DNA of 64,000 bases from Pseudomonas sp. MM213 (GCF_020423045.1 NZ_CP081943.1:4340001-4404000); one strand, 5' to 3'; counted from the stretch's first letter, positions 17,957 to 27,788 are shown. A program made the numbers and translations. Notes: generated by a model not told the origin, from the sequence alone.

Positions 17957-18436
17957 CGCTAAGCCTAAGTATCGTAGGACTGACAAGGCAAAGAGCTGAT
18001 GTGAACGATGATTCACTTCAAAGCGCGCCCTAGCATTGCGCCCTAGGATTTGGTAACTCCCAATGCGTCGCTGCTGACACACGAACTGCATTTGAGAACG
18101 ACCAGAGTCGATTCCCGACCGTTCGTCACCTCGATTTTCGAAGACTGAACCGTCCCTTCTTAGTTATAACTATGGATATACTTAAAACATACTGTAAGGC
18201 TCTCTTAGCGCTTTGACTTGGTCATCGCTAGATAAACCTGGCGCTAATATCCTTAAAAAAACAAGTTAAGGGTAAAGTTAAAGTATATTCAACCTGTCAA
18301 TTTATAATATTCATATCTGCCATTCGCTCCAAACAACAACCAAGAGCATACGCATTACCGCTCTGAGCTAGAAGGAGCGTGTTGAGAAACTAAACGTCGC
18401 CTGCTAAGGTTCGGTGAAATCCAAACGGTTTATGCT
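17957..18436 (+). promoter_or_regulatory. Non-coding left end of the island
   Basis: This stretch of about 480 bases has no supportable gene beyond the tail of the broken comM frame (stop at 18033). It is AT-rich from about 18160 on and should carry the promoter and any recombinase-binding sites for the recombinase operon that starts at 18437. Several TATAAT-like sequences exist, for example TATAATATTC at 18303, but none can be chosen with confidence. Confidence 0.5.
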
Positions 18437-20764
18437 ATGACCATTATCAAAAGCCTTATCGCTGTGTCTGAACACCCACAAGAGAACTTAGACATTGATG
18501 CGGCCATACAGTTATTAGCAGCAAATCAGGCGTTGAAAAAAACGCAAGCAAGCCGGTCGGCGAGAATAATGTGCGTCATAGAGTGTATCCTTCAAGTTAC
18601 CGGGATACATTTGACAGTAACTCAAATACGCACGCAGTTTCTCACTAATGTTTTCCAAAAATGCATTGGGCTTATTCTCAGCGGAAAAATACTAGACGGC
18701 ACTAAGGCGCGAAATGAAGATTACGCCCGACATTTAGGCAATCTCCACGACAAAGTTTGCAGCTTGAACGAATACACGCCAACTATTTCGCTGGGCACAA
18801 TTATGGGGAAGAAAAATTCAGACTTAAGAGAGGCTTGCAAAGCACTTTCAGAAAGCTTGCAACTAAACCCGGAGAAAGTTTGGTTGTGGCAAGGGTGGAC
18901 AGTATCTAATGACAGCCACAGCATGCACTTGAAACTACTTCCCATCTACCTAAAATACGGCAGGTATTATACTGAGAGGCTGTATGAGGCATGCTCGCAA
19001 TATTTTTCGGAGAGGACGACTTCCACCATTCCATGCTTGGATTCGCTTATTTGCTTTCTTGGTAGCGAACATTGCATATATACCCAAGCAGAATTATTAG
19101 ATACCCGCACGTTTTCAAAATTGGTCGAGCAGCTCGCCAATTTCCATATTCAATACAACCTAGGAAAAAAAGAATCAGGGGCTAGGCCTTGCTCTCAACA
19201 TGTTCTAATCAATGACTGGAATGCGCATTTTAGAACTTTCATGGTAGGGTATCTGATACCACACCAAGTTATTGCTGCACCACATTCTGGAAGGATAACA
19301 ACCGACGACATCCCTCTTATTCCGGGCGACATCAGCAAGCAAGCAAAACGACTGGCAGCTAACGTCAAGAAAATTGAGGGAGGAATTATTTGTAAGTGCA
19401 AGACAATTACACCCATTCCTATGCACGTTACCAACGACAAAGCGATTGAAGCTATATTTCGACAGATGCGTCAGGATCTATCCATCTCTGTGAAATGGGC
19501 GGAACATTTCATCCAGTCAATTGAGGCGCGGTTGGATGAGCTTCTCCGAATCACGAAGTTTGGATCTGCCTCGCTCCCCAAGACGTCACGGTCAGACTTA
19601 TCAGATGCATCGCTAATTCGTGAACGGATAAATACGACACGCATATATATGACAGATGGTTTTTATCCTAGCCATCGTCACTTTACCAAACTCGAACCTA
19701 GATCTTCTAAACTTCTCAGCCGAGAATTGTCGGAGTGGCTCTGCATACCAAAGCAGCATATGCTCACGCCATTCACGATATATCTCGCAGCGAAGCACGA
19801 GGAGATCACCAACTCCTTTTTGGACAAATGCACGGTTCCTAAGTACACGTTTATTGCCGATGGTCAAATTCAAGTAGAAGAAGATTTCCTCATTGGCGCC
19901 AAGCCCCGCGCAAAAAAGCCAGAACAAAAGGTTGTACTTAATTCCGAGACAGCTTGGGCCGTGCGGGTGTTAATACGACTCACGCATCCAGTTCGTACAT
20001 ATCTCAAACGAACCCAGGTGAGCCCTAAACTCCATCGCCGACTTTTCATTATGACAGGTAAAGGATTCGGCCATCCTACAGGCGTTAGAACGACAGATAT
20101 GACTGGCACTAGCCGAACCAAATTTCTCAACGCAGAATCCATGGTTGTAATGTTGGGTCTCACCAAAGCGGATGCGAAATATCTTTCGGACAATCTCAGT
20201 GTTAACTCAGCCCGAGACACCAGCATAGTGCTGAAAGTGATAGATCATATGGATCTATCTATCGCGTCGACCGATCTAGACCACGCTTTCTTCGACCTGC
20301 GACTTCTGGAGCGTTACGTGCCCAACCTGGTGTTGTTGTGGCTTATGCGCCAGGAAATCATACAGTGGAATACAAGGGTGCTCATCCAAGCGTTAGATGG
20401 CCATCCGTCTACAGCTAATTTAGCAGGTTTTGCTACACGCGCGGAGCTTGATCACTACCTCCGCGAAGCCTTGCATTTGCCATACCCTAAACGACCGACG
20501 AAGGATATCGGCCCAACTGGCGGCATCGAAGTTATCATCGGCATAGACGCTGGTATAATTGCGATTCTCACGAGCATCGAACAAGCAATAGAGCTAGAAC
20601 CGACACGCGCAAACCCAGAAGGCATATATTGGGCCGCCTTTTCTGGAGCTATACGTCGATGGATTTATTCATCTGAAAACCCCGATCCATATCTTCAAGA
20701 AGTATACGCAGAAGGTTTAAAAGATCGTGATATGGCATTGGTGAAGGATGCTGTATATGCGTAA
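18437..20764 (+). CDS. Large island recombinase-operon protein (GinA-like)
   Basis: The 775-residue protein is the first gene of the recombinase operon. Its size and place match the first large gene of GInt-type islands. I could not assign a complete tyrosine-recombinase set (R, HxxR, H/W, Y); the C-terminal third (GVRTTDMTGTSRTKFLNAES, then HPSTANLAGFATRAELDHYL) may be a degenerate recombinase fold. It could be an accessory DNA-binding subunit, which is inference. The ATG at 18437 lacks a strong ribosome site. The 3' end overlaps the next gene by 17 bases. Codon use is clearly AT-rich compared with the core genes. Confidence 0.65.
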   Translation: MTIIKSLIAVSEHPQENLDIDAAIQLLAANQALKKTQASRSARIMCVIECILQVTGIHLTVTQIRTQFLTNVFQKCIGLILSGKILDGTKARNEDYARHLGNLHDKVCSLNEYTPTISLGTIMGKKNSDLREACKALSESLQLNPEKVWLWQGWTVSNDSHSMHLKLLPIYLKYGRYYTERLYEACSQYFSERTTSTIPCLDSLICFLGSEHCIYTQAELLDTRTFSKLVEQLANFHIQYNLGKKESGARPCSQHVLINDWNAHFRTFMVGYLIPHQVIAAPHSGRITTDDIPLIPGDISKQAKRLAANVKKIEGGIICKCKTITPIPMHVTNDKAIEAIFRQMRQDLSISVKWAEHFIQSIEARLDELLRITKFGSASLPKTSRSDLSDASLIRERINTTRIYMTDGFYPSHRHFTKLEPRSSKLLSRELSEWLCIPKQHMLTPFTIYLAAKHEEITNSFLDKCTVPKYTFIADGQIQVEEDFLIGAKPRAKKPEQKVVLNSETAWAVRVLIRLTHPVRTYLKRTQVSPKLHRRLFIMTGKGFGHPTGVRTTDMTGTSRTKFLNAESMVVMLGLTKADAKYLSDNLSVNSARDTSIVLKVIDHMDLSIASTDLDHAFFDLRLLERYVPNLVLLWLMRQEIIQWNTRVLIQALDGHPSTANLAGFATRAELDHYLREALHLPYPKRPTKDIGPTGGIEVIIGIDAGIIAILTSIEQAIELEPTRANPEGIYWAAFSGAIRRWIYSSENPDPYLQEVYAEGLKDRDMALVKDAVYA

Positions 20765-22825
20765 TGTTATTCCAAGGACAATCGTGCTTGCTCCTTTACC
20801 AGAACATTTACGCGTCAAGACAAATGTACATGTTGACGGATTTGTTTCTCCTTGGTTTTCTTGTGAGCATGAAGGCGTCTTGTATTTCAAATTTGGAAAA
20901 AAGATTTTCGATATTGATTTGAACATCCCTGTTGGCAACGGCACACTTCTAACTGAAAAATCCAACCATGAGTTGCTTAAGCTAGTTAAACAATGGATAC
21001 ATGAACAACACTTCCCGCGCTCCATTCGAATAAGAAAAATGAAGTTGACCAATGCAAAAAAACGGCTTTGGAGCGTACTTCGGTTGATCGACAAGCTATT
21101 TTTGAACGCAAAAACTCTTCGCTTATATGAATATGGGTTCGGACTCGTAACTCCGGGGACTATCAATAGCTACATGAATGAGTTCCTCAAATGTAATAGC
21201 TCACACGAGTCTATTTACTCTTGGTCTCAAACCCTGAGCGTATTTATGCTCGATAAAATCAAGGAAGAACAACCCTATGACTTTGAAAATTTCGTCCAAA
21301 AAAATCCGATATTCCTAGAGCCTATTCCAGGCGCACAAACTCGTTACTTTCCATTAGATGACCAAGAGATTTTTCGTGCCCGGGTGTGGCTCTACCATAA
21401 CAATTTTTATCAAATTAAAGAAGGAGAGAGTTGGCCAGGGCACATCAAGACAGCAGCCTTAGTGAAAGAACTTTATCCACACTGCATTATGGCCGGCCAC
21501 ATGCGGCCACTTCCTTATGAGTTGGAAATACAATCGGTATACGGACATCGTCGTGAGCTGCCGTATATACCTGTTCGTCAGGATAACTCTAGCGCGACTG
21601 CATTAAGATATAATGAGGTACGGAGAGGTTTTATGTCTCAGCGGTTTCTTTCTGAGAGCAAGCTCAAGATCCCCAACCTAAGTTTAGACACCCTCGCAAA
21701 TAACGACCATACAACACTTCTTGCCCAAGTAGGAAGTTATGTGACTCTACCACACACGATGACCATTGATCTATTACGGAAAAGCATCTTATTTTATGAA
21801 ACGCATTCCGACTCCATATTAAATTACTTTTCCATGTTGATTTCAGGTGCTGCTACGGAGGGTCTCACTCCCAATGCATATTTCTTAAAAGAAACAGCCG
21901 CCAATATCAATTCGCCAATTTCTTTTACAGCCTGGGACTTATGCGCTTCAGCAAAAAAACTTTCACCCCAGGCGCCGCAGCGCAATCATTAGAGCGTATG
22001 CGTAATCTCGAAGGAGCTTTGCAGACATACTATTTATTGTTAGGCTGCATTCAGTATGCAGTAGGGTTTTTTACCGCTCGCCGGCAGTCCGAGCTATTAA
22101 ACATCAAGTTCAAGCATTTAAATGGTCAAGATAATTGCATTACGACTCTAGTAATGAAAACAGGCATTGGTGAAGCCAGGCTCACTCATGACATCCCTGT
22201 CATACCCCTAGTTACACGCATGCTTTCCAGGCTAGAGCGTTTTCATCAAGAATGCGGTTTATCTCCTGAACAAATTAAGAACTCCAATTGCTTTGGAAGA
22301 TTCTCTTTAAAGCGTAAACCGGGAATCAACAAGCCAGATCCCAAAAAATACAATTGCCACCTGGATATTCTTTGTGATTATTTTCAGACTGACTCCTACA
22401 ATGAAAGACGTTACTACGTAAGGCAACATCAATTGAGAAGAGCGTTTGCAGTAAGTTTCTTTTACTTGAATACGCGCGGCAACCTTTCCGTGCTTAGCTA
22501 CTACTTTGGACACATGGATTTCAAACAAATTTATCGATATCTGACGACGGTAGTAGGTAATAAAGAAATGATTGACATCAAATCTGCGTATCTAGCCGAA
22601 GAAACTATTACCCAAGGCGCAGCCGTCCAAGACCTCTTGAATAAACTCGGCGTGTTCCCCCCCACTACTGTACTCAAGGTCATCGAGCGACAGCGCCTGG
22701 AGAGCTACTATAAATCGCTGATACGAAATGAAAAAATAAAAATTGATACCACTTTTCTCTCAATTGAAGATCGCGATGAGATGCTGATATCAATAACCGT
22801 AAGTGAGAGCCAGCATGGCAAATGA
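20748..22825 (+). CDS. Tyrosine recombinase split across a -1 frameshift (GinB-like)
   Basis: Frame one (20748-21992, 414 residues) gives the N-terminal DNA-binding part. Frame -1 (from 21941, to 22825) gives the catalytic domain: Arg box FFTARRQSELLNI, HxxR box RQHQLRRAFAVSFF, and LSYYFGHMDFKQIYRYLT with the histidine and the tyrosine nucleophile. The frames overlap, and the run A AAA AAA at 21953-21959 is in the phase needed for a -1 slip. Slipping there yields one 692-residue protein reading CASAKK-TFTPG. The catalytic frame has its own ATG at 21941 but only a weak ribosome site. A one-base deletion in the seven-A run would look the same. Confidence 0.75.
21953..21959 (+). promoter_or_regulatory. 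Candidate -1 ribosomal slippery site A AAA AAA (ginB-like gene)
   Basis: In the upstream frame the codons are GCA AAA AAA CTT, so the heptamer A_AAA_AAA has the X_XXY_YYZ phase. After a -1 slip the next codon is ACT, in the frame of the catalytic domain. The upstream frame stops 33 bases later at 21992. I see no strong downstream stem-loop; GGCGCCGC shortly after could form a small one. It is an A7 homopolymer, so indel error must be excluded. Confidence 0.5.
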
Positions 22826-23348
22826 TAGAAATCTCGATAGAAATATTGCTTCGGCTAGAAATCTGTTAAGGCTACTAATAGACATCCAGGCTGCTCCTTC
22901 TGAATACAACTCAGACAATCGACTTCTTGAAACATTGAATACTCAAATTAACTTGGGAAAGCTCAATATACCCGAACGCTCAATTTATTTAAGCTCAATG
23001 AGCACTCTAAAGCGGGTTTCAGACAAGCATCTGGAAGGAGGCTTTGCTGAGCTCGACAAGCAGAGAAAGCGTGCGTATGCCGATTTGAGACGATCTCTTC
23101 AATCCAGTAATGTTGGAAAAAACAGCAAAGAAGGCCGCAGAATAGACAACCGGGATCGAAAACTTGAGGTATTGATCCTGCGGCAAAATCTTTTTGTAAG
23201 GGACGCCGTGATTTTTAGACTCGCTCATCTTCTAGCAACCTGTGCAAAGCAACTTGAGTCATCTACAGGCACTGATTACTTCATGAAAGCAAGAGCCCAA
23301 GAACTATATAGACTCGGGTTTAAGGGGTCGAATATTGATGAAAGATAA
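22815..23348 (+). CDS. Small helical recombinase-operon protein (GinC-like)
   Basis: The 177-residue protein is the third gene of the recombinase operon, overlapping the recombinase stop by 11 bases and the next gene by 11 bases. It is rich in charged helices (HLEGGFAELDKQRKRAYADL; EGRRIDNRDRKLEVLILRQN) and may be mainly coiled-coil or helix-turn-helix. No catalytic motif is seen. The ATG at 22815 (MANDRNLDRN) is chosen; a GTG at 22803 is also possible. It matches in size and place the small fourth component of GInt operons. Confidence 0.65.
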   Translation: MANDRNLDRNIASARNLLRLLIDIQAAPSEYNSDNRLLETLNTQINLGKLNIPERSIYLSSMSTLKRVSDKHLEGGFAELDKQRKRAYADLRRSLQSSNVGKNSKEGRRIDNRDRKLEVLILRQNLFVRDAVIFRLAHLLATCAKQLESSTGTDYFMKARAQELYRLGFKGSNIDER

Positions 23349-24710
23349 TCCACTCTCCCTCGGCTTGTTGGTTAGAGCTGGGGATGACTTCGGAGTCCCG
23401 ATTGCAGCCGAAGCAGGATGTAATCCGGTGTTCAGAAAATGTGGTGGCCTAGCCTTGATTTCATGGCCGGACTATTCTGCGTGCTTCGAAGCTAACTGCT
23501 GGATTGACGAGTTAAGAGCTGAGGGTCTGGATCCCGTGACCAGTGTTCAGTATGGTTACCAGATTACGTGGGTTCTAAGATATGCGCATGACAACCTCCT
23601 GTCATTGCATAATTTCAACGAATATCATTTCGTTAAATTTATGAAAGAACTCAAACAAGAAAGTCGAGCGGCGAGCGACCGTTCACGTTCACCTAAACAG
23701 AATGGAGTTATAGGTAGAAAAACCTTAGACTTCCTCGAATTCATAGGGAAACTTTATAATATATTGGACTTAGTAGCCCCGCAGGGGAGGATCCAAGCAG
23801 TAAAGAAAATAGTCCAAATACAAACCCCATCCGGCAGACGGTTTGTTGAGACATGGTTCCACAGTGAGGTACCTATTGTTAAAAGCACGGTATCTAGCAA
23901 GAACAAACTGCTTAGTAGTAACCAAGTTAAAACTATCAAGCATGCGATACGAACGAGCAATTCCGGGGAGTATATACGCAGCCGTCAACGAACGGTGTTT
24001 TTGGTTCTTGAAGAGACAGGCGCAAGGCGTGAAGAGGCGGCCCCAATTCTAGTGAGTGCCGTTTGGGAAGCAAAAAATATGTTATCTCCGAGTATTCTGC
24101 TCAGAACTTCAAAGAGAGGAGGAATATCTACGCGCCTTGTTGAAATAAGCCCTGCTCTTCTCACATTACTAGAGGATTATATAAAATTTGACCTTATGCC
24201 TTTTCTAGATTCGAAGAACATGAAGGTCATCGGTAGCACCCCCTTTTTGCCAGCGCCAAAACTGGAAAAGCAATCCAGCCAAACACCATTACCGCTGAGT
24301 TTTCACGATTTAAAAAACTTACTGGCCTTGAGGGAGCTGTCAGCCCGCACATGCTCCGCCATGGATCGGTTACTCAGGACAGGATTGACTACTTCGAAGA
24401 GCATCCTAACGAAAAAGCCATAGCTCGCATAATTGGGCTGAAAGGTGTGCCTGAATTTGCACTCCGTTCGATGGAAAAACATGGTCATTCTTCCATCCAT
24501 TCACAAGTGCCCTATAACCATTTTGAAAAGCTCATTAATCTCAAGACGGGCATAGGTGGACTAGATTCTAGGGCGACGTCCGCACTCCGCGCAAATCTGG
24601 AAACCATACGCGACATCGCGAATAAGGGGAGCGCAATAAAAAATGACGCTATGAGACTTAAAAAGCTGCTTGATGAAACTTTAGCAATTCTGACGCCGAG
24701 CGATGATTAA
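23338..24710 (+). CDS. Tyrosine recombinase split across a -1 frameshift (GinD-like)
   Basis: Frame one (23338-24423) holds the core-binding domain and the Arg box VLEETGARREEAAPIL. Frame -1 (stop at 24710) holds the HxxR box PHMLRHGS and the C-terminal helices (IARIIGLKGV, then HSSIHSQVPY). Neither frame alone has a complete active site. The overlap contains T TTA AAA AAC at 24309-24318, in the right phase for a -1 slip. Slipping there joins FHDLKN to LTGLEGAVSPHMLRHG and gives a 457-residue enzyme. The ATG at 23338 overlaps the previous gene. A missing A in the six-A run would be the trivial alternative. Confidence 0.75.
24309..24318 (+). promoter_or_regulatory. Candidate -1 slippery site T TTA AAA AAC (ginD-like gene)
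   Basis: Zero-frame codons are GAT TTA AAA AAC. Both T_TTA_AAA and A_AAA_AAC are canonical X_XXY_YYZ heptamers in the correct phase, and they overlap. The -1 product continues CTT ACT GGC into the frame with the HxxR box. Without the slip translation continues 105 bases to 24423 and lacks the second half of the active site. Confidence 0.55.
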
Positions 24711-24789
24711 TCGACCTGGGATTTAGGAGATATTCGCGCCAGTTCCCTTACCCAAGTTATCTAGTTTCAGCGTTCAGCTGGAGGTATTT

Positions 24790-25341
24790 GTGAGTTTTCT
24801 CAGAAAACTATTGTTGTTGCTTTTTCGAGACAAAAGAACCGCACGGGAAAAAGCGCAAGAGCAGGACTTTATCTTAGCAGTGAATAGTCTCAAGACTCTT
24901 AAGATGACCGACCGGGGCGGCATGTCTATCGATCCCGAAGAGCTTCGAGAGCAGATCATTTCCTCCCGTGAGCAGCTTAAACATCTTGTCCACAAACCAG
25001 TAGCGCCTAACACGTCTTTCAAAATGGCGGAGGACGTCCAGGTAGAACAGGAAACGAGTCCCGCCGTTGAGGATGCAATGAGTGCCATGGACTGTATCGA
25101 GGTGGTGGCGTGGCGTCGGTTTCAGACCGGCGCTGCTGTGCGCTATGTGTGCCTCCAGTCTACGCGTACCGGTTGTTACGCTGTGGCGACGGCTAGTCTC
25201 TTCTCCGGTGGTCAGGAGAGCCTCCCAGGTTGGGTTGACGGCAGTACCAACAGGCAAATTGCGAATGCCCTACAATTCGGTGAGTTCCAGTGGTACGCGA
25301 TTGTGGGCGAGGCTATGGATGCATGGGACGCAGAGCTCTGA
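24790..25341 (+). CDS. Hypothetical protein (183 aa)
   Basis: The frame begins with GTG at 24790 after GGAGG at good distance, 79 bases downstream of the recombinase operon. The N-terminal half is charged and helical (RKLLLLLFRDKRTAREKAQE; SIDPEELREQIISSREQLKH). The C-terminal half has a beta-rich segment (CIEVVAWRRFQTGAAVRYVC, then YAVATASLFSGGQ). No family is recognised. It is the only plus-strand gene before a change of direction and may be accessory cargo. Confidence 0.6.
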   Translation: MSFLRKLLLLLFRDKRTAREKAQEQDFILAVNSLKTLKMTDRGGMSIDPEELREQIISSREQLKHLVHKPVAPNTSFKMAEDVQVEQETSPAVEDAMSAMDCIEVVAWRRFQTGAAVRYVCLQSTRTGCYAVATASLFSGGQESLPGWVDGSTNRQIANALQFGEFQWYAIVGEAMDAWDAEL

Positions 25342-25357
25342 TGGCTTCACCGAGATT

Positions 25358-25564
25358 TCACTGACACCAAGGCCCCCAAGTTGGCGGGTTATACGCGATA
25401 TCGATGGACGTACTGAGCTCGTACTGCATGTGTTCGAAGACTCTGTCGAGACGTGGATGAGCTTTCGACTCTCGCAGGGCGTTCACTAGCTCCAATAGCT
25501 CCCGCCCTTGAGCCACCGGCATTTGGATATCGCAATACACGGTGTCATCGCCGTCTCGTTCCAC
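25358..25564 (-). CDS. Small hypothetical protein (68 aa)
   Basis: A GTG start at 25564 is preceded by GGAGAAGAGAC on the minus strand, a good ribosome site. The product (MERDGDDTVYCDIQMPVAQG, then ELLELVNALRESKAHPRL) reads like a folded small protein. It lies 18 bases after the gene at 25583 and points the same way, so the two are probably co-transcribed. No family is recognised. Confidence 0.45.
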   Translation of the reverse strand: MERDGDDTVYCDIQMPVAQGRELLELVNALRESKAHPRLDRVFEHMQYELSTSIDIAYNPPTWGPWCQ

Positions 25565-25582
25565 GTCTCTTCTCCGTCTGCA

Positions 25583-25990
25583 TCAATCCAGCTTGGGCTT
25601 ACTGCAGGCGGCTCTGTGTGCCTCAAGGTGTTGCATCTCTCTTTCCCAGCAAGCCAGAAATTTATCCCAGTTCGTGGCGTAGGGCCCGTCAGGAACTCTG
25701 GTTGATCCGATGCTCGCTTGCAGAAAACGTTCTCGCCAGGGCTGCGGGATAGTCTGCTCCAAGATGATGTCGATGCCGGAGGGGTGATGCTGCACCGGGA
25801 CACAATCCCGAACCTGGTTGAGCTCAAGCGCCTTGTCAGAATGAGGGGAGTCTTTTCTCTCTAGAAGTTCAAGGTCATCAAGGATGGATAAGGCATCGAA
25901 CGCCTTCGAATCGCCTGGAGATATGTTCGCAAGTATCCACAAAGCCTTTCGCCTCTTGGCTTCCAGCTCTCGGAGTTCATCGTCGGGCAT
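25583..25990 (-). CDS. Hypothetical protein (135 aa)
   Basis: The 135-residue product has an N-terminal helical half (DDELRELEAKRRKALWILAN) and a C-terminal half rich in tryptophan and histidine (TNWDKFLACWEREMQHLEAH). A GAGGTAACTC ribosome region precedes the ATG at 25990. No recognised domain, signal peptide or membrane segment is present. It is accessory to the island and convergent with the gene at 24790. Confidence 0.55.
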   Translation of the reverse strand: MPDDELRELEAKRRKALWILANISPGDSKAFDALSILDDLELLERKDSPHSDKALELNQVRDCVPVQHHPSGIDIILEQTIPQPWRERFLQASIGSTRVPDGPYATNWDKFLACWEREMQHLEAHRAACSKPKLD

Positions 25991-26262
25991 TTGAGTTACC
26001 TCTTATTGGCGTTGATGGCATGCCGCCTGCGGCGTCAGGCTGCCGTGAATCGAGCCCCGCCAAGGCGTGTCTCACCCCTGCGGGCTCGCATCCCTCACGC
26101 CTGCGCGCTCCGCTTGCTTGGTGTCTGAGGCTCTGTGAAGCATAGATCGCAACGCATCCTACCCTCATGATTCGGAGCTCGGCATCGCTATTCGAAGCGT
26201 TCTGTTATCGTTCTAAAAGTAATCTAGTCGCTCTTATTCATCAGCCTTCTGCGAAGCCGGGA
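25991..26262. other. 272-bp gap with no gene recognised
   Basis: The stretch between two divergently placed small genes contains several short GC-rich inverted repeats (for example GCCGCCTGCGGC at 26022). I see no gene. It probably holds promoters for both directions. Confidence 0.4.
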
Positions 26263-26523
26263 ATGGACACAACTCGACGCGTACCAGGCAGAGCCTACCA
26301 AACGGTTCGCGATCCTGAGCGTCTGCTCATTGAAGAGCGCGCCGAAGCTCTATCTGCTGCAGGCAACCCGCTGCCAGATGATGATCCGGCTAAGTACGCT
26401 GAGCGAAGGCTGAAAGAAGCCAGCGCGGCACGACGACTTTCGTGTTCAGATATTTGTCTTTCGTCCTGTGGGTCACAAGGTACTGACAACCAGGAAGTTA
26501 AGAGCTACCGCCCCTCATTTTGA
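26263..26523 (+). CDS. Small hypothetical protein (86 aa)
   Basis: From ATG 26263 the frame gives MDTTRRVPGRAYQTVRDPER, a charged helical protein with EERAEALSAAGNPLPDDDPA in the middle. The earlier ATG at 26167 gives sequence of low coding quality. The ribosome site is weak, so the start is uncertain. It ends 15 bases before the CoiA-like gene and may be co-transcribed with it. Function is unknown. Confidence 0.45.
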   Translation: MDTTRRVPGRAYQTVRDPERLLIEERAEALSAAGNPLPDDDPAKYAERRLKEASAARRLSCSDICLSSCGSQGTDNQEVKSYRPSF

Positions 26524-26538
26524 TCATCAAGGAAGAAA

Positions 26539-27219
26539 ATGAAATACTCATTGCTTGAAGGCGCTCGTGTAGAGGCCACTCCAAAAGCACGTGGTGTTTG
26601 CAGTTTTTGTGGTTCCCAGACCGTCGCTAAATGCGGGAACCATGTCGTCTGGCATTGGGCTCATAAACGTTTGGACAATTGCGATCCGTGGTGGGAAACG
26701 GAAACGGCATGGCATCGCAATTGGAAGAATATGTTCCCAACCGAGTGGCAGGAAGTTGTGTTGCAAGCGTCCTCAGGGGAGCGACATATAGCAGATGTCC
26801 GAACGCCTTCAGGGATGGTCATTGAGTTTCAGAGATCGACGATACATCCTGAAGAGGTCATCGCGAGGCAAAACTACTATCAAAATATGATCTGGGTGAT
26901 CGATGGCACGCGAACTGAGTTCGACAGGTACAACTTCAGAATGGGTTTGTCAAAAGTGTCGGAGAATGGACTGGCTTCATTTAGCTGGCATTCCCGCAGC
27001 AAGCTTTTTGCTCGCTGGTGGGTTTCCAAACCCGTGTTCATCGACTTCGGCCCCGATTTTGGTATATGGCGCGTCTTAAGATTCGATCCGACTCAAAAAC
27101 GTGGAGTGGTGGCTTACACACCCAAGGAAAAGCTGGTCGAATGGATCACCAACGGCACCACCGATTTTAGCTTCAACGGAGGCCCGGCCTCTGATACATC
27201 CGGTACGGCGGATCAATAA
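26539..27219 (+). CDS. CoiA-like protein with PD-(D/E)xK nuclease motif
   Basis: The 226-residue protein resembles the competence CoiA-like family. An N-terminal zinc-type region has CSFCGSQTVAKCGNHVVWHW (two CxxC/CxxH-like pairs). After HKRLDNCDPWWETETAWHRN, the nuclease core reads ERHIADVRTPSGMVIEFQRS, a D-x(n)-E-x-Q variant of the PD-(D/E)xK site. An AAGGAAG ribosome site precedes the ATG at 26539. CoiA proteins are known from natural competence, but island copies are common and may act on foreign DNA. In an island that has itself destroyed comM, this is a notable coincidence, not proof of function. Confidence 0.75.
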   Translation: MKYSLLEGARVEATPKARGVCSFCGSQTVAKCGNHVVWHWAHKRLDNCDPWWETETAWHRNWKNMFPTEWQEVVLQASSGERHIADVRTPSGMVIEFQRSTIHPEEVIARQNYYQNMIWVIDGTRTEFDRYNFRMGLSKVSENGLASFSWHSRSKLFARWWVSKPVFIDFGPDFGIWRVLRFDPTQKRGVVAYTPKEKLVEWITNGTTDFSFNGGPASDTSGTADQ

Positions 27220-27410
27220 AAACCGACCAAGTGTCTAGCCGGCATCTCTGTCCTTCGGGCTCCTTGCTGTTCTAGCTCGCAGATCAAACACCTTGAGACT
27301 ACTTAGGGGCGGGACGCTCATAAGGTGCTCTCAGGGTATGCCTATACCCGCAAGACACTTGCTGATTCATCACTGAGCTATGCTGGGTCGTAAAAAAGGA
27401 GTCCATGTAG

Positions 27411-27620
27411 ATGCCCAGTGAATACTCACTGTCAGACGTTCTGGAAAGGATGTACCAGAATCAGCTCGCTCTCGAAGCTGCGCTCATGGAGCTGACGCTC
27501 CAGGTGGAAGCCCAGGGGCATGCGGAAGTAGGCGACAACGTCCGTGGTGCGCTTTACACAATTGGGGAGAACGCTGGCCACATAAAGCAGGGGCTGGCCC
27601 GTCTCAGAAAGCTTCCATGA
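27411..27620 (+). CDS. Small helical hypothetical protein (69 aa)
   Basis: The ATG at 27411 follows AAAAAGGAGTCC at good distance. The product has two helices: SLSDVLERMYQNQLALEAAL, then an amphipathic stretch ending GHIKQGLARLRKLP. It looks like a small oligomerising protein. No named family is recognised. It is monocistronic, with noncoding flanks of about 190 and 170 bases. Confidence 0.6.
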   Translation: MPSEYSLSDVLERMYQNQLALEAALMELTLQVEAQGHAEVGDNVRGALYTIGENAGHIKQGLARLRKLP

Positions 27621-27788
27621 GGCAGCCACTGGTCGATTTTGATCTCAAGCGAGTCAGGTGATCAGGACGTCACGGGTACGCCCAATGGCCTCTTTTGGGC
27701 CAGCTGGGGTCACCTACGATCTATGAAGCAGCCAAACCAAGTGAATACTTGTTCTACTTAAATGCCGAACTACCCAAATATGATCGGG

